Source: Lewinellaceae bacterium (lineage in GTDB: Bacteria > Bacteroidota > Bacteroidia > Chitinophagales > Saprospiraceae). Taken from it: 64,000 nucleotides of DNA. The position numbers were made by a program, and so were the translations under genes. Shown in pieces: positions 38,468 through 49,563 of this stretch. The stretch's first letter is position 1, and every line of letters begins with the position of its first letter. Location of the stretch: the NCBI GenBank assembly GCA_947476195.1, contig CANJPT010000007.1, forward strand, positions 1-64,000, written 5' to 3'. A model generated the notes under the pieces. The model was not told the DNA's origin. It worked only from the letters and a program-made list of their open reading frames with translations, and searched no databases.

Positions 38468-40051
38468 TTAGTGCGCTTCGTCCATAGATGCCTTTGCTGC
38501 CGGGCTCTGAATTTCTCTTTTTTTGATCCGAATGAAAAATACCAGCGGAAAAACAGCCATAAAAAATAGGGAAATCAGTCGAAATGTATCCAGATAGGTC
38601 ATAAGGTATGCCTGTTTTTCGATAACGAAATTCATCTGTTTATAAGCCATAGCCGTCGCATCGTTGAATGCCGCACCAGTTCGACTCATCATTCCTTGAA
38701 CCATAGTATTCAGGCGTTCATCAAAGGCCGGATTACCCGGCACGGTGTTGATTAAAAGGTCGGCTTTGTGTTGGGCAAACTGACGAGCTACGTAGTTATT
38801 TGCCATAGCGATACCAAAGGCGCCGCCAATCTGGCGAATCATGTTATTCAAAGCAATTCCAGTAGGATAATCCTTGGGCTGCAACCCCGCTACTGCCTGG
38901 TTGATAAGCGGCAATTGTACCATGCTGATGCCCAAAGCACGAAGGGCCAATGGCCAGAAAAAGTCCCATTTGCCCGCCTCTGCATTTACGCCACCACTCA
39001 TCCAGCCGAACACGATGAACAAAATAAAGCCCATCACTACAAAAGGTACGGGCGAGGCGCCTGAGGCCATTCGTCGCCCTATGATGGGCATCATGATTAC
39101 CCCGATGGCGGTAGCTGGCAACAAGGAAAGCCCTGTTTCAAGTGGAGTCATTCCCAGGACACGTTGGGCAAGCACAGGGTAAACAAACACAGAAGTGAAC
39201 AATCCTAAACCAATAACAAAAGTAAATATCGTGGTGAGCGCCAGGGTTCGATTACCCAATACCCGGAGGTTGACCACAGGGTTTGGTATAGTCAATTCAC
39301 GCCAAATGAATCCGATTACCCCAATGGCTGCCGTAAAGGAAAGTATCTGAATATTGGTACTGGCAAACCAGTCTTCCGATTGTCCGCGCTCAAGTACATA
39401 TTGCAAAGAACCAATACCAACAGCCAGCAGCACAATTCCAAGATAGTCGATATCAAAACCTTTCTTTTGCTTTCCTTCTCCTTCTTTGCGTTCTACAAAC
39501 AGGATGGACAAGATTGTGGCTACGATACCAATTGGGATGTTCACGGTAAAAATCAACGGCCATTGTGCCGAATCTAGGATATACCCTCCAATAGTAGGAC
39601 CTAAGGTCGGGCCGAGGACAATACCCATCCCGAATAACCCGCTTGCCATGGGGCGGTCTTTTTCAGAAAATGAGTCAAATAAAATCCCTTGTGAAGTGGA
39701 CAATAGCGCACCACCGCCAATACCTTGGACAAAGCGCCAGAACACCAATTCCCACAACCCGGTAGAGGTTCCGCAGAGGTAGGAAGCAAGGGTAAAAAGG
39801 ATCATTGAAAAAACGTAATAGTTCTTTCGGCCAAAATATGCTGCTAAAAAACCCGTCATCGGAATGATGATGACGTTTGCGATGGCATAGGATGTTATGA
39901 CCCACGAAATGTCTTCGATGGTAACCCCCAGACTGCCCGCCATTTGCGACAGCCCTACATTCACGATGGAAATATCGACCAGTTCCATAATCGCCGCAGA
40001 CACTGTGGTTATGACAATTATCGTTCGGGCAAAACGTTTAAGAAAAGACAT
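38468..40051 (-). CDS. DHA2-family MFS multidrug efflux permease (EmrB-like)
   Basis: 527 aa, multiple TMs, AAYFGRKNYYVFSM, RFVQGIGGGALLSTSQGILFDSF. Confidence 0.92.
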   Translation of the reverse strand: MSFLKRFARTIIVITTVSAAIMELVDISIVNVGLSQMAGSLGVTIEDISWVITSYAIANVIIIPMTGFLAAYFGRKNYYVFSMILFTLASYLCGTSTGLWELVFWRFVQGIGGGALLSTSQGILFDSFSEKDRPMASGLFGMGIVLGPTLGPTIGGYILDSAQWPLIFTVNIPIGIVATILSILFVERKEGEGKQKKGFDIDYLGIVLLAVGIGSLQYVLERGQSEDWFASTNIQILSFTAAIGVIGFIWRELTIPNPVVNLRVLGNRTLALTTIFTFVIGLGLFTSVFVYPVLAQRVLGMTPLETGLSLLPATAIGVIMMPIIGRRMASGASPVPFVVMGFILFIVFGWMSGGVNAEAGKWDFFWPLALRALGISMVQLPLINQAVAGLQPKDYPTGIALNNMIRQIGGAFGIAMANNYVARQFAQHKADLLINTVPGNPAFDERLNTMVQGMMSRTGAAFNDATAMAYKQMNFVIEKQAYLMTYLDTFRLISLFFMAVFPLVFFIRIKKREIQSPAAKASMDEAH

Positions 40052-40160
40052 TTTTTGAAGGAAAAACGGTTAAATTGGTGAATTGGTGATAGGTCCGGCT
40101 CACAGTGTACTTCTATCTTAGATCCTGAAAGGACTTGGGAGCAATCATCTGGATAAAGTC

Positions 40161-41321
40161 TTATTTTGTCGGTACGATCACTGCGGCGCTCATGCCTGCC
40201 CGTAATGGCTTTGCGGGATTTGGGGCATCCGTCAATACCACCCGAACGGCTATCCGCTGTACAACTTTTACAAAGTTTCCACTGGCATTGTCAGGCGGTA
40301 ACAAACTGAATTTCGCACCTGTAGCTGGTGCAATACTCTCAATATTACCATGAAAGGTTTCTTCTTTATAGGCGTCTACCTGCACCTGTACGGCTTGCCC
40401 AGCTTGCATTTTACTCACCTGGGTTTCTTTAAAGTTGGCTGTAATCCACAAGCTTTTGTCGCTCACAAGGCTGCACAGAGGGCTGCCAATATTGGCCAAT
40501 TGTCCTACCTGGGCAGATTTCTTTGCAATAAATCCATCCACAGGCGCAATGATAACCGTATAAGAAAGGTTCAGTTTTGCAGTCTCCACATCCAATCGGC
40601 GTTGATCTGCAACCGTACGTGCTACAGCCACATTCTTGCCAGCAGCATCGACCTGAGTCTGAAAAACGGCCTTTTGGCTCTGTACTGCATCGCTTTGGCG
40701 ACGACTTACCTCCACCTGCCGTTTGGCCGTTTCCAACTGACTTTGCGCTGCCTGTAACTGCGCATCGGCATATTCTTTGGTGGCTTTAGCTGCATCGTAT
40801 TGCTGTTGGGTGATGGCGCGCTGGGGCAACAACGCTGCATACCGATCAAAATCCTGCATCGCCTGCCGGACCCGCGCTTGAGCAGCGTCCACATTTGCCT
40901 GTGCAGTTTGTACATTGCTTGCAGTGGTTTCAATACCTGCTGCTGAAGTGCGGTTATTGGCATCAGCAGTGCCCACATTCGCCCCCGCAGAAGAGGCGTT
41001 AGAAGCTACAAAACCAACGTTAGCTTCAGCATTTAGTAGTGCTGCTTCGGCTTGTTGCAACCGCAACAGGTAGTCCCGGTTGTCGAGTACGAACAGGGTA
41101 TCGCCTGCTTTCACGTGTTGATTCTCCGAAATGTATATTTTTGAAATATAGCCTTGCAATTTAGGAGATATCGTCACAATATCCGCTTCCAGATATGAAT
41201 TTTCAGTCTCCTCATGGCCCATGAGGTAGCGAATCTTTGTGAATCCAAAATATCCACCAATCAGGAGTACACCTCCCAAAATGAAGGGCAGGGTTCTATT
41301 TTTCTTTTTTGTATTTTCCAT
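40161..41321 (-). CDS. HlyD-family secretion protein (EmrA-like membrane fusion protein)
   Basis: 386 aa; N-terminal TM, ISENQHVKAGDTLFVLDNRDY, long coiled coil, APVDGFIAKKSAQVGQLA. Confidence 0.92.
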   Translation of the reverse strand: MENTKKKNRTLPFILGGVLLIGGYFGFTKIRYLMGHEETENSYLEADIVTISPKLQGYISKIYISENQHVKAGDTLFVLDNRDYLLRLQQAEAALLNAEANVGFVASNASSAGANVGTADANNRTSAAGIETTASNVQTAQANVDAAQARVRQAMQDFDRYAALLPQRAITQQQYDAAKATKEYADAQLQAAQSQLETAKRQVEVSRRQSDAVQSQKAVFQTQVDAAGKNVAVARTVADQRRLDVETAKLNLSYTVIIAPVDGFIAKKSAQVGQLANIGSPLCSLVSDKSLWITANFKETQVSKMQAGQAVQVQVDAYKEETFHGNIESIAPATGAKFSLLPPDNASGNFVKVVQRIAVRVVLTDAPNPAKPLRAGMSAAVIVPTK

Positions 41322-41383
41322 GTTGCGATGTAGAATTTAAAACCTCGGAGCCAATAAACCACCGAGGTCTGAAAGAAAGTGAT

Positions 41384-42694
41384 TTAAAGTTTACCTGCGC
41401 TTTTAAGCAGTTTGAAGTAGGATAGTTGCGCATCAGCTTTGGTACTTAGCTGGTTGATCTGGCTTTGAAGCAACAAAAGGTCTGCGTCCAACAAGTCTGT
41501 CGTAGAAGCGATTTGCTGCTTGTTTCTAAGCGCTATGATTCGTTGATTTTCAATAGATTGCGTAACAGATTTTTCGGTTAAAGCAATTTTTTGTAGAGCC
41601 GTCTGCCAGGAATAGTAATTGGACACAATCTCCGTGCGGGCAGCATCTGCCATCTGATCCCGAAGGATATTGGCTTGTACCAGATTTAGTTTGGATTCTT
41701 GCACGGAAAATCTGGAGGTATAAAGTCCGCTCAAATTCCAAGAGAGCTGTACCCCGGCATCCCAGACTGTAATGAATCGGTCTTCTACCGGGAACTGACG
41801 TTGATTAGGATTTGAAGAATACAGGTTTGCGCCCACGTTAACGAAAGGGAAGTAGGCTCCTTTACTAATAGCTACCTGTTTGGCAGATGCGAATGCTCGC
41901 TGTGTGGCAGCCTGATAATCAGCCCGTTGGGTAGCATTTTCTAAAAAATTATCCAGTGATCCGGGCATCACAGCAGCGGTTGCCGCGACCAGGTCGATCT
42001 GAAGTGGCTGCTCTGTTGGCAATCCAAGTAAGGTTGCCAGCGCATACTGGCTTGAAGTCACTGCATTATCCGTCTCAAGTCGTGCGGTCTCGATCTGAGT
42101 CACTGCAAGATCCGCACGCAAGACATCGTTATCGAGTGTAATACCTTGCTTGTTTAGATTTTGAATGTCCGTCATTCGGTTTTTGGCAGTAACAAGGCTG
42201 CGGTCAAGTGCCTGGAGGGCTTCCTGCAATTTGTACAGGTTAAGGGCTGCAGTCAGCAGGTTGAGCTGCACCTCTTTTTTGTCCTTCTCAAGATCAAACC
42301 GAGCGGCTTTCTCCAAAAATTCTGTAGCATGGATACTGTTGAACGCCCTAAGCCCCGTGAATATGGGCTCCGAAAGGGACACCCGGCTAATTGTTTGATT
42401 GAGCAATACTGGCACAACGAAAAGTGGCGTCTCGAACGGCTCAACATTATCGCTAAGGCGGTAATATGATCCAGAATAGGTCAATGAAGGGATGGTTGTT
42501 GCCCGTACCTGCCGGGTTTTGGAATGCGCCACCTCGGCTTTGGCCATGCTGATTTGCAGCGATTTACTGTTCGCCATGCCGAGTTGAACCACCTCGTCTA
42601 GTGTAAGGGTACGCGGCGCGGTAGCTGTCTGACCTCGCCCGAAAAGGGGTAGCAGAAGTAGCCACAAGAGCAGCGCTTTAGAAATGATATTCAT
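41384..42694 (-). CDS. TolC-family outer membrane protein
   Basis: 436 aa; signal peptide, TLDEVVQLGMANSKSLQI, GAYFPFVNVGANLY. Confidence 0.9.
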   Translation of the reverse strand: MNIISKALLLWLLLLPLFGRGQTATAPRTLTLDEVVQLGMANSKSLQISMAKAEVAHSKTRQVRATTIPSLTYSGSYYRLSDNVEPFETPLFVVPVLLNQTISRVSLSEPIFTGLRAFNSIHATEFLEKAARFDLEKDKKEVQLNLLTAALNLYKLQEALQALDRSLVTAKNRMTDIQNLNKQGITLDNDVLRADLAVTQIETARLETDNAVTSSQYALATLLGLPTEQPLQIDLVAATAAVMPGSLDNFLENATQRADYQAATQRAFASAKQVAISKGAYFPFVNVGANLYSSNPNQRQFPVEDRFITVWDAGVQLSWNLSGLYTSRFSVQESKLNLVQANILRDQMADAARTEIVSNYYSWQTALQKIALTEKSVTQSIENQRIIALRNKQQIASTTDLLDADLLLLQSQINQLSTKADAQLSYFKLLKSAGKL

Positions 42695-42716
42695 GTTTAA
42701 AAATGATATTATTGAG

Positions 42717-42730
42717 CAAACGTTTGTTTG
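42717..42730. promoter_or_regulatory. Putative TetR operator upstream of tolC-emrA-emrB
   Basis: caaacgtttgtttg, exact reverse complement of 43492-43505. Confidence 0.7.
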
Positions 42731-42795
42731 AAAATAAGATAAAAAAAATGCACCATCACAAAATTTTCACCTAACGCGATGAGTCAAGTAAAGGA

Positions 42796-43431
42796 TCATA
42801 CGCCAGCAGTCATCAAATGAGCGTGTAACAAAGCCTTCAGATGCTGCTTATACCGCTCCCGGTTTTGGTCCGAATACAAGGCTTCGAGGTTTGTTTCCTT
42901 GAGCATACTACAGGTCAGTGCGCCTTGATTTATAGCAGACGAAAGGGTTCCAAATAAGGTAGCAATGGTCAGTTCGACATCCACATATCTAAACAGACCT
43001 TTTTTCTGGCCTTCATGTATGAAGCCCCGGATAAGTTCCTGACTTCGGGCCATGTGCTCCCGGATTAAGTTTACGTGTTCCGGGCGCTGCTGTAACGACA
43101 TTTCGCGCATAATGACCCTGTGAAAAGCACGTCCAAGAAAAAATTTGTCCACATACATATCAATTGTAATGGTCAGTTTTTCCCAGGGATGTATATCTGA
43201 TTGAGCCAAATCTTCCAGAACACTCCGCGTCTGTGGAAACTTTGATTTAATCATCTCTTGAAACAAGCCATCTTTAGAACCAAAATAATAACTCACCATA
43301 GACAGATTTACATCTGCTTCTGCGGCCAATTGCCGAACAGATACCGCCTCAAAACCATGTTTTGCAAAGAGAGACTCGGCAACTTCCAGAAGTTTTTGAC
43401 GTTTGTCTGCTTTGTCACAAGTATCAGACAT
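42796..43431 (-). CDS. TetR/AcrR-family transcriptional regulator
   Basis: KLLEVAESLFAKHGFEAVSVRQLAAEADVNLSMVSYYFGSKDGLF. Confidence 0.92.
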   Translation of the reverse strand: MSDTCDKADKRQKLLEVAESLFAKHGFEAVSVRQLAAEADVNLSMVSYYFGSKDGLFQEMIKSKFPQTRSVLEDLAQSDIHPWEKLTITIDMYVDKFFLGRAFHRVIMREMSLQQRPEHVNLIREHMARSQELIRGFIHEGQKKGLFRYVDVELTIATLFGTLSSAINQGALTCSMLKETNLEALYSDQNRERYKQHLKALLHAHLMTAGV

Positions 43432-43478
43432 AGTTGGATATGATTTTAATGGTTAGGGAGGGCGAAGATAAATAGATG

Positions 43479-43518
43479 CCCCAATAAAAATCAAACAAAC
43501 GTTTGATTTTTATTGGGG
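43479..43518. promoter_or_regulatory. Perfect palindrome upstream of tetR (candidate operator)
   Basis: ccccaataaaaatcaaac-aaac-gtttgatttttattgggg, 18-bp perfect arms containing caaacaaacgtttg. Confidence 0.75.
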
Positions 43519-43745
43519 TCTAAAAAACTGAACTACATAAGCTTCCCAAGCTAAACACCTGCGGCACGGATGCTGCCGACTATGTCAGCTACACAATAAG
43601 CTACCCAATGGGCGCACAGGCAGCCATTGGGTAGCGACTTCGCAAAGCAATTCCAGACAGCTGGTAAGGTAGCGTGAAACGAAGCAATTATAAACTCTGA
43701 TAATAACGCCTGGCCTATTTGCGTAGCATTTCATTCAGTCAGAGT

Positions 43746-46034
43746 TCACTTACTCATTTGTGCGTCTACGACTGCAATTGCAATCATATTTACAATTTCG
43801 CGGGTAGTACTACCCAACTGCAAGACGTGAATTGGTTTTTTAAGCCCCAGGAGTATCGGGCCTGTTTTTTCGATATTGGCTACTTCCTTCACCAGGTTGT
43901 AAGCGATGTTGGAAGCTGAAAGATTGGGAAAGATAAGAATATTTGCACTGCCTTCAGCCAGCCCACAGAAAGGATGGTTTTCTTTCATCAACGCTGGTTG
44001 GAATGGTAAGTGTGCCTGCATTTCACCGTCCACAATCATGTTTGGGTGCTTGGCTTTTAGCATTTCAACGGCTTTGCGCATCTTAATCGCATCGTCTCCT
44101 TCTGCACTACCGAAATTGGAATAAGTCAGCAAAGCGATGCGTGGTTTGATATTGAATTTCTCCACTTCCTTTGCGGCGAGTTCAGCAATTTCGACAATCT
44201 CTTCTGCGGTTGGGTTAAAATTGACACTGGTATCAGCCAAAAAAAGCGGCCCAAACCGACTCATCAGGATGTACATTCCAGACACTTTTTTCACCCCATC
44301 CTGTCTGCCTACCGCTTGCAAGGCTGGCAAAATCGTCTCCGGGTAATTGCGGGTCATCCCTCCAATCATCGCATCAGCCTCCCCTGTTTCGACCATCATA
44401 CTACCAAAGTAATTCCTCCGACGGACGATATTGTGCGCTTCTTTAGGGTTGTATCCTTTGCGTTTGCGTTTTTCGAAAAACAAGTCGCCAAAATTGGAAA
44501 GTCTTGCAACATCAGCTTCATCCTGGGGCGCCATGGGATCTAAGATCTCGATATGGCCCAAATCCAGTTGATGCTCTTGAATCAACTGTTTGATCCGCTT
44601 TATATTACCCAGTAAGATTGGCACTGCAATTTTTTCTTCCATCGCCTGCTGTGCCGCTTTTAACACGGCCAGGTTTTCGGCATCAGCCAAAACGACCCGC
44701 TTGGGGCTTTGCTTCGCTTTGTTTAGAATCGCCCGCGTCAGGGTATTGTCCTGCCCCAATCGTTTGGATAATTGGGTTTCGTAATCTTCCCAGTTTTTGA
44801 TCGGAAACTTCGCCACTCCAGTCTCCATGGCCGCCCTTGCGACTGCCGAAGCAACAGTAGTCAGCAAACGTGGATCCACAGGTTTGGGAATAATATATTC
44901 TCTGCCAAACACCATATTATCTTTCCCATAAGCAAGGTTTACTATATCAGGAACAGACTTTTTTGCCAGACCAGCCAAAGCACGCACTGCAGCCAGTTTC
45001 ATTTCTTCATTGATTACTTTCGAGCGAACATCCAATGCGCCCCTGAAAATGTACGGGAAACCCAATACATTGTTCACCTGATTGGGATAATCACTGCGTC
45101 CTGTAGCAAAAATAATGTCTTTACGCGCCGCCATGGCTTCTTCGTATGCAATTTCTGGAGTCGGGTTCGCCATCGCAAACACGATACAGTCTTTTGCCAT
45201 TCCCTGTACCATCTTCTGGTTCAGGACATTACCTTTTGAGAGTCCAACGAAAACATCCGCGCCTACCATGGCCTCCTCTAAGGTAATACTTGCAGGGACT
45301 TTTGAGTTGGCAAACTCCGATTTTTTTCCGTCAAGATTGGTCCGACTCGGGTGAATCAATCCTTTGGAATCAAACATGAATATGTTTTCTTTTTTCGCGC
45401 CCAGACTAAAGTAAAGTCGGGTGCAGGAAATGGCTGAAGCCCCGGCACCATTGATCACGATCTTCACGTTCGCAATATCTTTTTCGACAATTTCCAGCGC
45501 ATTGAGCAAGGCAGCAGAACTGATGATAGCCGTGCCGTGCTGGTCATCATGCATGACGGGAATGTTCAGTTCTGCTTTTAGACGTTCTTCGATCTCAAAG
45601 CATTCAGGAGCAGAGATGTCCTCCAGATTCACCCCGCCAAAAGTCGGTTCGAGAATCTTAACTGTTCTGACAAACTCATCCACGTTTTTAGTGTCAAGTT
45701 CAAGATCAAATACGTCGATATCTGCGTAAATCTTAAACAAGAGTCCCTTTCCTTCCATAACAGGCTTACTTGCCAACGGGCCAATGTCGCCCAAACCTAA
45801 AACTGCCGTCCCGTTGGAAATAACAGCTACCAGATTGGATTTGGCTGTGTATTTATAAACATCTTCCGGGTTTTCAGCAATAGCCAGACAAGGTTCTGCC
45901 ACCCCAGGGGAATAGGCTAAGGTCAGGTCTCTCTGGGTGGCCGTTTCTTTGGAGGGGATTACCTCAATTTTGCCTGGCCGGCCTTTAGCGTGGTATTCCA
46001 GGGCTTCTTGTCGTAGTGTCTTTTTCCTAGGCAT
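43746..46034 (-). CDS. maeB: NADP-dependent malic enzyme with phosphotransacetylase-like domain
   Basis: 762 aa; [33 protein letters not shown]-terminal PTA-like region. Confidence 0.93.
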   Translation of the reverse strand: MPRKKTLRQEALEYHAKGRPGKIEVIPSKETATQRDLTLAYSPGVAEPCLAIAENPEDVYKYTAKSNLVAVISNGTAVLGLGDIGPLASKPVMEGKGLLFKIYADIDVFDLELDTKNVDEFVRTVKILEPTFGGVNLEDISAPECFEIEERLKAELNIPVMHDDQHGTAIISSAALLNALEIVEKDIANVKIVINGAGASAISCTRLYFSLGAKKENIFMFDSKGLIHPSRTNLDGKKSEFANSKVPASITLEEAMVGADVFVGLSKGNVLNQKMVQGMAKDCIVFAMANPTPEIAYEEAMAARKDIIFATGRSDYPNQVNNVLGFPYIFRGALDVRSKVINEEMKLAAVRALAGLAKKSVPDIVNLAYGKDNMVFGREYIIPKPVDPRLLTTVASAVARAAMETGVAKFPIKNWEDYETQLSKRLGQDNTLTRAILNKAKQSPKRVVLADAENLAVLKAAQQAMEEKIAVPILLGNIKRIKQLIQEHQLDLGHIEILDPMAPQDEADVARLSNFGDLFFEKRKRKGYNPKEAHNIVRRRNYFGSMMVETGEADAMIGGMTRNYPETILPALQAVGRQDGVKKVSGMYILMSRFGPLFLADTSVNFNPTAEEIVEIAELAAKEVEKFNIKPRIALLTYSNFGSAEGDDAIKMRKAVEMLKAKHPNMIVDGEMQAHLPFQPALMKENHPFCGLAEGSANILIFPNLSASNIAYNLVKEVANIEKTGPILLGLKKPIHVLQLGSTTREIVNMIAIAVVDAQMSK

Positions 46035-46359
46035 CGTTTTCCAGTATTAAGCAGCTCAGCGCAGTTATAAGGAAGCGCTAAGGGGATGCGAAGGTATTTT
46101 TTTTCGGGGAATTGAGGGCGAAAAAGGCATGGTTATGGAGGAGAAGTAGCCTAAATACCTAATATTCACAATAATTTCGAAGGATGGTATGTCAACTTTA
46201 TGCCCCATCCATCCCCGCCCAATCCTCCAGACACTGCTTTTTTACCAACTCCAGATCGGCTAATATTTTATCCGAAACCGTACCGCGTTTCTTTACCTCC
46301 TTGAATTAGTCAATCAGGTTGTCGCTTCTACAAATTACGGGGAAATTTTGAGGATATCC

Positions 46360-46395
46360 AACAAAAAAGCCCCAACTTTTTCAAGTTGAGGCTTC
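46360..46395 (-). terminator. Rho-independent terminator of tRNA-Ala
   Basis: minus: gaagcctcaacttgaaaaagttggggcttttttg. Confidence 0.85.
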
Positions 46396-46396
46396 G

Positions 46397-46469
<73 letters not shown>

Positions 46470-46528
46470 AAAACGGGACGCAAATGTAAAACGCTAAAGT
46501 CCAAAATCACAAAGTTTTCTCAAAAAAC

Positions 46529-47380
46529 CTAAAAATCGCCCAACCCACTCCCCGTCAATTGCCCCAAAGCGCTATCCAGTTGCTCCTGATTCGGTGCTTT
46601 GCCATGCCATTTGTGGGTGCCTTGCATAAAATCCACTCCATACCCCATTTCGGTTTTCATCAGGATTACCACGGGTTTGCCTTTCCCTGTGCGCCGTTTG
46701 GCTTTGCGCAGCATAGCGATCACAGCGTCCATATCATTTCCTTTTTCCAGAATCAGTACATCCCAGCCAAAGGCCTTCCACTTGGCGGGCAGGTTACCGA
46801 GACTCATCACGGCACTGGTGGGACCATCAATTTGCTGGCCATTCCAGTCCACAGTAACAATCAGATTGTCTATTTTGAGGTGTGCTGCCGACATGATGGC
46901 TTCCCAACATTGGCCTTCTTCGAGTTCTCCATCGCCTGTGAGGCAAAAAATCCATCGGTTGTCACCATCGAGTTTTTTGGCAAGGGCTGCACCAATAGAT
47001 GCAGAGATCCCCTGGCCCAGCGAGCCGGATGCAATTCGAATGCCTGGCAGGCCCTCATGGGTGGCCGGGTGACCTTGCAAACGGGTATTTAGTTTGCGGA
47101 AAGTTTTTAGTTCTGCCACGGGAAAATAGCCCGTACGCGCCAATACCGAGTACCATACCGGTGAAATGTGTCCATTGGAAAGAAAGAACATGTCCTGGCC
47201 TTTGCCTTCCATTTTGAAGGATTTAGGCGTGTGCTTCAACACATTGCCATAAAGTGCTACGAAATATTCAACGCAACCCAGTGAGCCGCCAGGGTGTCCG
47301 CTTTGGCAGTTAAATACCATGCGCACGATATCGCGGCGCGTTTGCACCGCTTGTTCTTTTAGTTTGGAAAAATCAGCCAT
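46529..47380 (-). CDS. Transketolase, N-terminal subunit
   Basis: 283 aa; GHPGGSLGCVEYFVALYG, GSLGQGISASIGAALAKKLDG, GDGELEEGQCWEAIMSA. Confidence 0.92.
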   Translation of the reverse strand: MADFSKLKEQAVQTRRDIVRMVFNCQSGHPGGSLGCVEYFVALYGNVLKHTPKSFKMEGKGQDMFFLSNGHISPVWYSVLARTGYFPVAELKTFRKLNTRLQGHPATHEGLPGIRIASGSLGQGISASIGAALAKKLDGDNRWIFCLTGDGELEEGQCWEAIMSAAHLKIDNLIVTVDWNGQQIDGPTSAVMSLGNLPAKWKAFGWDVLILEKGNDMDAVIAMLRKAKRRTGKGKPVVILMKTEMGYGVDFMQGTHKWHGKAPNQEQLDSALGQLTGSGLGDF

Positions 47381-47474
47381 GAAAAATAGATGGTAGGAGC
47401 CTCGGTAAAATCCTGATCTTAAGAAGCCTCTGTTAAAAGGTTGTGCCGCAAAGATAGAAACTTGCTGAAAAGAA

Positions 47475-47506
47475 AAAAGGCTGCCTCACTTGTTGCGAGA
47501 CAGCCT
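47475..47506 (-). terminator. Rho-independent terminator of the LysM gene
   Basis: minus: aaaggctgtctcgcaacaagtgaggcagccttttttcttttc. Confidence 0.8.
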
Positions 47507-47577
47507 TTGGTATACATGGCTAAGTTACAGACGCTAATGTTGAAAAATGATCGCCAAGGTGCCCCATTCAGGATAGA

Positions 47578-47973
47578 TTAGCTCCAGATATTCGGAATAA
47601 TAAGTTCCTGGCCAACTTCTATCTCGTCAGGATCATTGAGGGTGCCGCGATTGGCTTCAAAGATCTCTTTGTATTTCATCATGTTCTCCTTTCCGTAGTA
47701 ATGGATAGCCATTTTGCTGAGACTGTCCCCTTTTACAACCGTGTGCTTGGTGTAGTAGTCCGTATTGGCCACTTGGATGTCGGCAAGCATATCTGAAGGA
47801 CTTGCCCCACCAATTGCTTTGATTGCATCCCAAAGTTGGTCTTTTTCATAAGTAGTTTCAGCGGTACCCCATACTCGGAGTATGCCGTCTGCGCCTTCTT
47901 CAACTTTGCCGTCGCGAATTCCAATTTTTTCGCCCAAGGCGAGTACGCTGGCGTATTTGTCTTTTAATGACAT
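47578..47973 (-). CDS. LysM-domain protein (YgaU-like)
   Basis: 131 aa; YTKHTVVKGDSLSKMAIHYYGKENMMKYKEIFEANRGTLNDPDEIEVGQELIIP. Confidence 0.9.
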   Translation of the reverse strand: MSLKDKYASVLALGEKIGIRDGKVEEGADGILRVWGTAETTYEKDQLWDAIKAIGGASPSDMLADIQVANTDYYTKHTVVKGDSLSKMAIHYYGKENMMKYKEIFEANRGTLNDPDEIEVGQELIIPNIWS

Positions 47974-48260
47974 GATTTGAATGAAATTTTTAGTGTGGTG
48001 TATGTTTTTTTTTGCAGAATTGCAGAGTATAGACGGAAGGTTCTATACAGGTTACTTTTTCGGTGCGAAAGATAGGTGTTTTTGAAAAAAGCAAGGGGGG
48101 CGGGACCAGTAATTTTTCTTAATTTATCATTGGATACTATATGATTCCGGCCGAACCAAATGGATGATCTGTTCAGTTTTTGCTACAACCATAGCGTGCA
48201 CATAAATTAAGAACAATCAATTCTGTATCCGCCACATGATTCAAAACAACATCATGACGA

Positions 48261-49484
48261 CTATTCCGCTCTCAAAAATGCAGGGACTTTCGCGGCTCGC
48301 CTGGCTGGCAAAAGCGAAGCCAATAAACCAATACCCAGCACCGTAAGCGTCACAGGCAAAAAATCAGATGCCCGCATAGCAATGGGATAACTTTCCACCA
48401 AAAAACCTTCTGGAATGGTGACAATCCCCCAGTATTTCTGGGCAAAATAAAGCACGATGGCCAGAATCAGACCAATCCCCATGCCGAACAGGGTAAGCAA
48501 AAAGCCTTCAAGCAGGAAAATACGATATACCATAGCATCCGTTGCACCCATACTTTTAAGGGTGCTAATGTCGCGTTGCTTGTCTAACACAATCATCCAC
48601 AAGGCACCAACAGTATTGAATGCCATGAGCAGTAGCATAAGGCTGGTGATAGCAAAGCCCATCCATTTTTCCAACTGCATGACTTTGAAAAATGCCTCGT
48701 TTTGTTCGTAACGATCCTTCATTGTAAAACCCTCGCCTAGCAAGGCTCTGGCCTGGGCTTTGACCTCCAAGATATTGACGCCAGGACTGCATTTTAGCTC
48801 TAAAGCAGATACCATGGTAGGAGGAGCTTCTAAAAGTTCTCGTACGAAGCCGAGATTCGTCAGCACATATTCATTATCAAACTCCTGCTGGATGGCAAAA
48901 GTGCCTACAGGACTGGCTTGTCTGGTTTTAAACGGCTTATCAAGTATGCCGGTCTGCTGTTCCGGCATATAAACTGTGATGACCGATAGCGGATTGCTAA
49001 TATTGACGCTCAATTTGTTGCGAACACCCGCGCCCAACACCAGGCAATTACGCACACCGTCTTTCAACAGGTATTGTCCCTCGCGCAGTGTTGTATCTGA
49101 GTCAATTCCATTTACCCGGGCAAAGAGAGAATCTACACCTTTCAGCACACCAAAATCCTGAGAACCATCATGTTCAAAAAAGGCGATCTCTTCCAGTGTC
49201 TCACTCACGATTTCTACACCTGGCAACTCTCGCATTTTCACCAGCACAAAACTGTCTACCTCGAAGGTTTTCCCTTTAGAAGGGGTAATTTTTAGTTCCG
49301 GGTTAAAATGCCCGAACAGGTTGGACAGTAAATCCTCAAAACCGTTGAAAACTGAAAGCACCAGGATAAGTGCGGCGGTACCAATGGCCACACCCAGCAC
49401 CGAAATACCCGTAATGATATTGATGGCATTGGTGCTACGCTTTGCAAAAAGATAGCGTCGAGAGATTAGAAGTGGAAGGTTCAT
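48261..49484 (-). CDS. FtsX-like ABC transporter permease (LolC/LolE-like)
   Basis: start MNLPLLISRRYLFAKRSTNAINIITGISVLGVAIGTAALILVLSVFNGFEDL; ORF extends to 49574. Confidence 0.92.
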   Translation of the reverse strand: MNLPLLISRRYLFAKRSTNAINIITGISVLGVAIGTAALILVLSVFNGFEDLLSNLFGHFNPELKITPSKGKTFEVDSFVLVKMRELPGVEIVSETLEEIAFFEHDGSQDFGVLKGVDSLFARVNGIDSDTTLREGQYLLKDGVRNCLVLGAGVRNKLSVNISNPLSVITVYMPEQQTGILDKPFKTRQASPVGTFAIQQEFDNEYVLTNLGFVRELLEAPPTMVSALELKCSPGVNILEVKAQARALLGEGFTMKDRYEQNEAFFKVMQLEKWMGFAITSLMLLLMAFNTVGALWMIVLDKQRDISTLKSMGATDAMVYRIFLLEGFLLTLFGMGIGLILAIVLYFAQKYWGIVTIPEGFLVESYPIAMRASDFLPVTLTVLGIGLLASLLPARRAAKVPAFLRAE

Positions 49485-49563
49485 GCGGGGGCGAAGATAG
49501 GGGGATTTGGTTGAGTGTTGCGTGATAAGGATGATCCAAGGCGGTAGCTTTAATAATTTCCTG

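Noticed and set aside
41337-41375. Weak hairpin cctcgg...ccgagg between emrA and tolC
   Set aside because: Arms only 7 bp; may be an intra-operon attenuator, but the evidence is too thin to call.
46140-46330. Possible gene remnant on minus (KEVKKRGTVSDKILADLELVKKQCLEDWAGMDGA)
   Set aside because: Too short and without recognisable family; noted only as possible decayed coding sequence.
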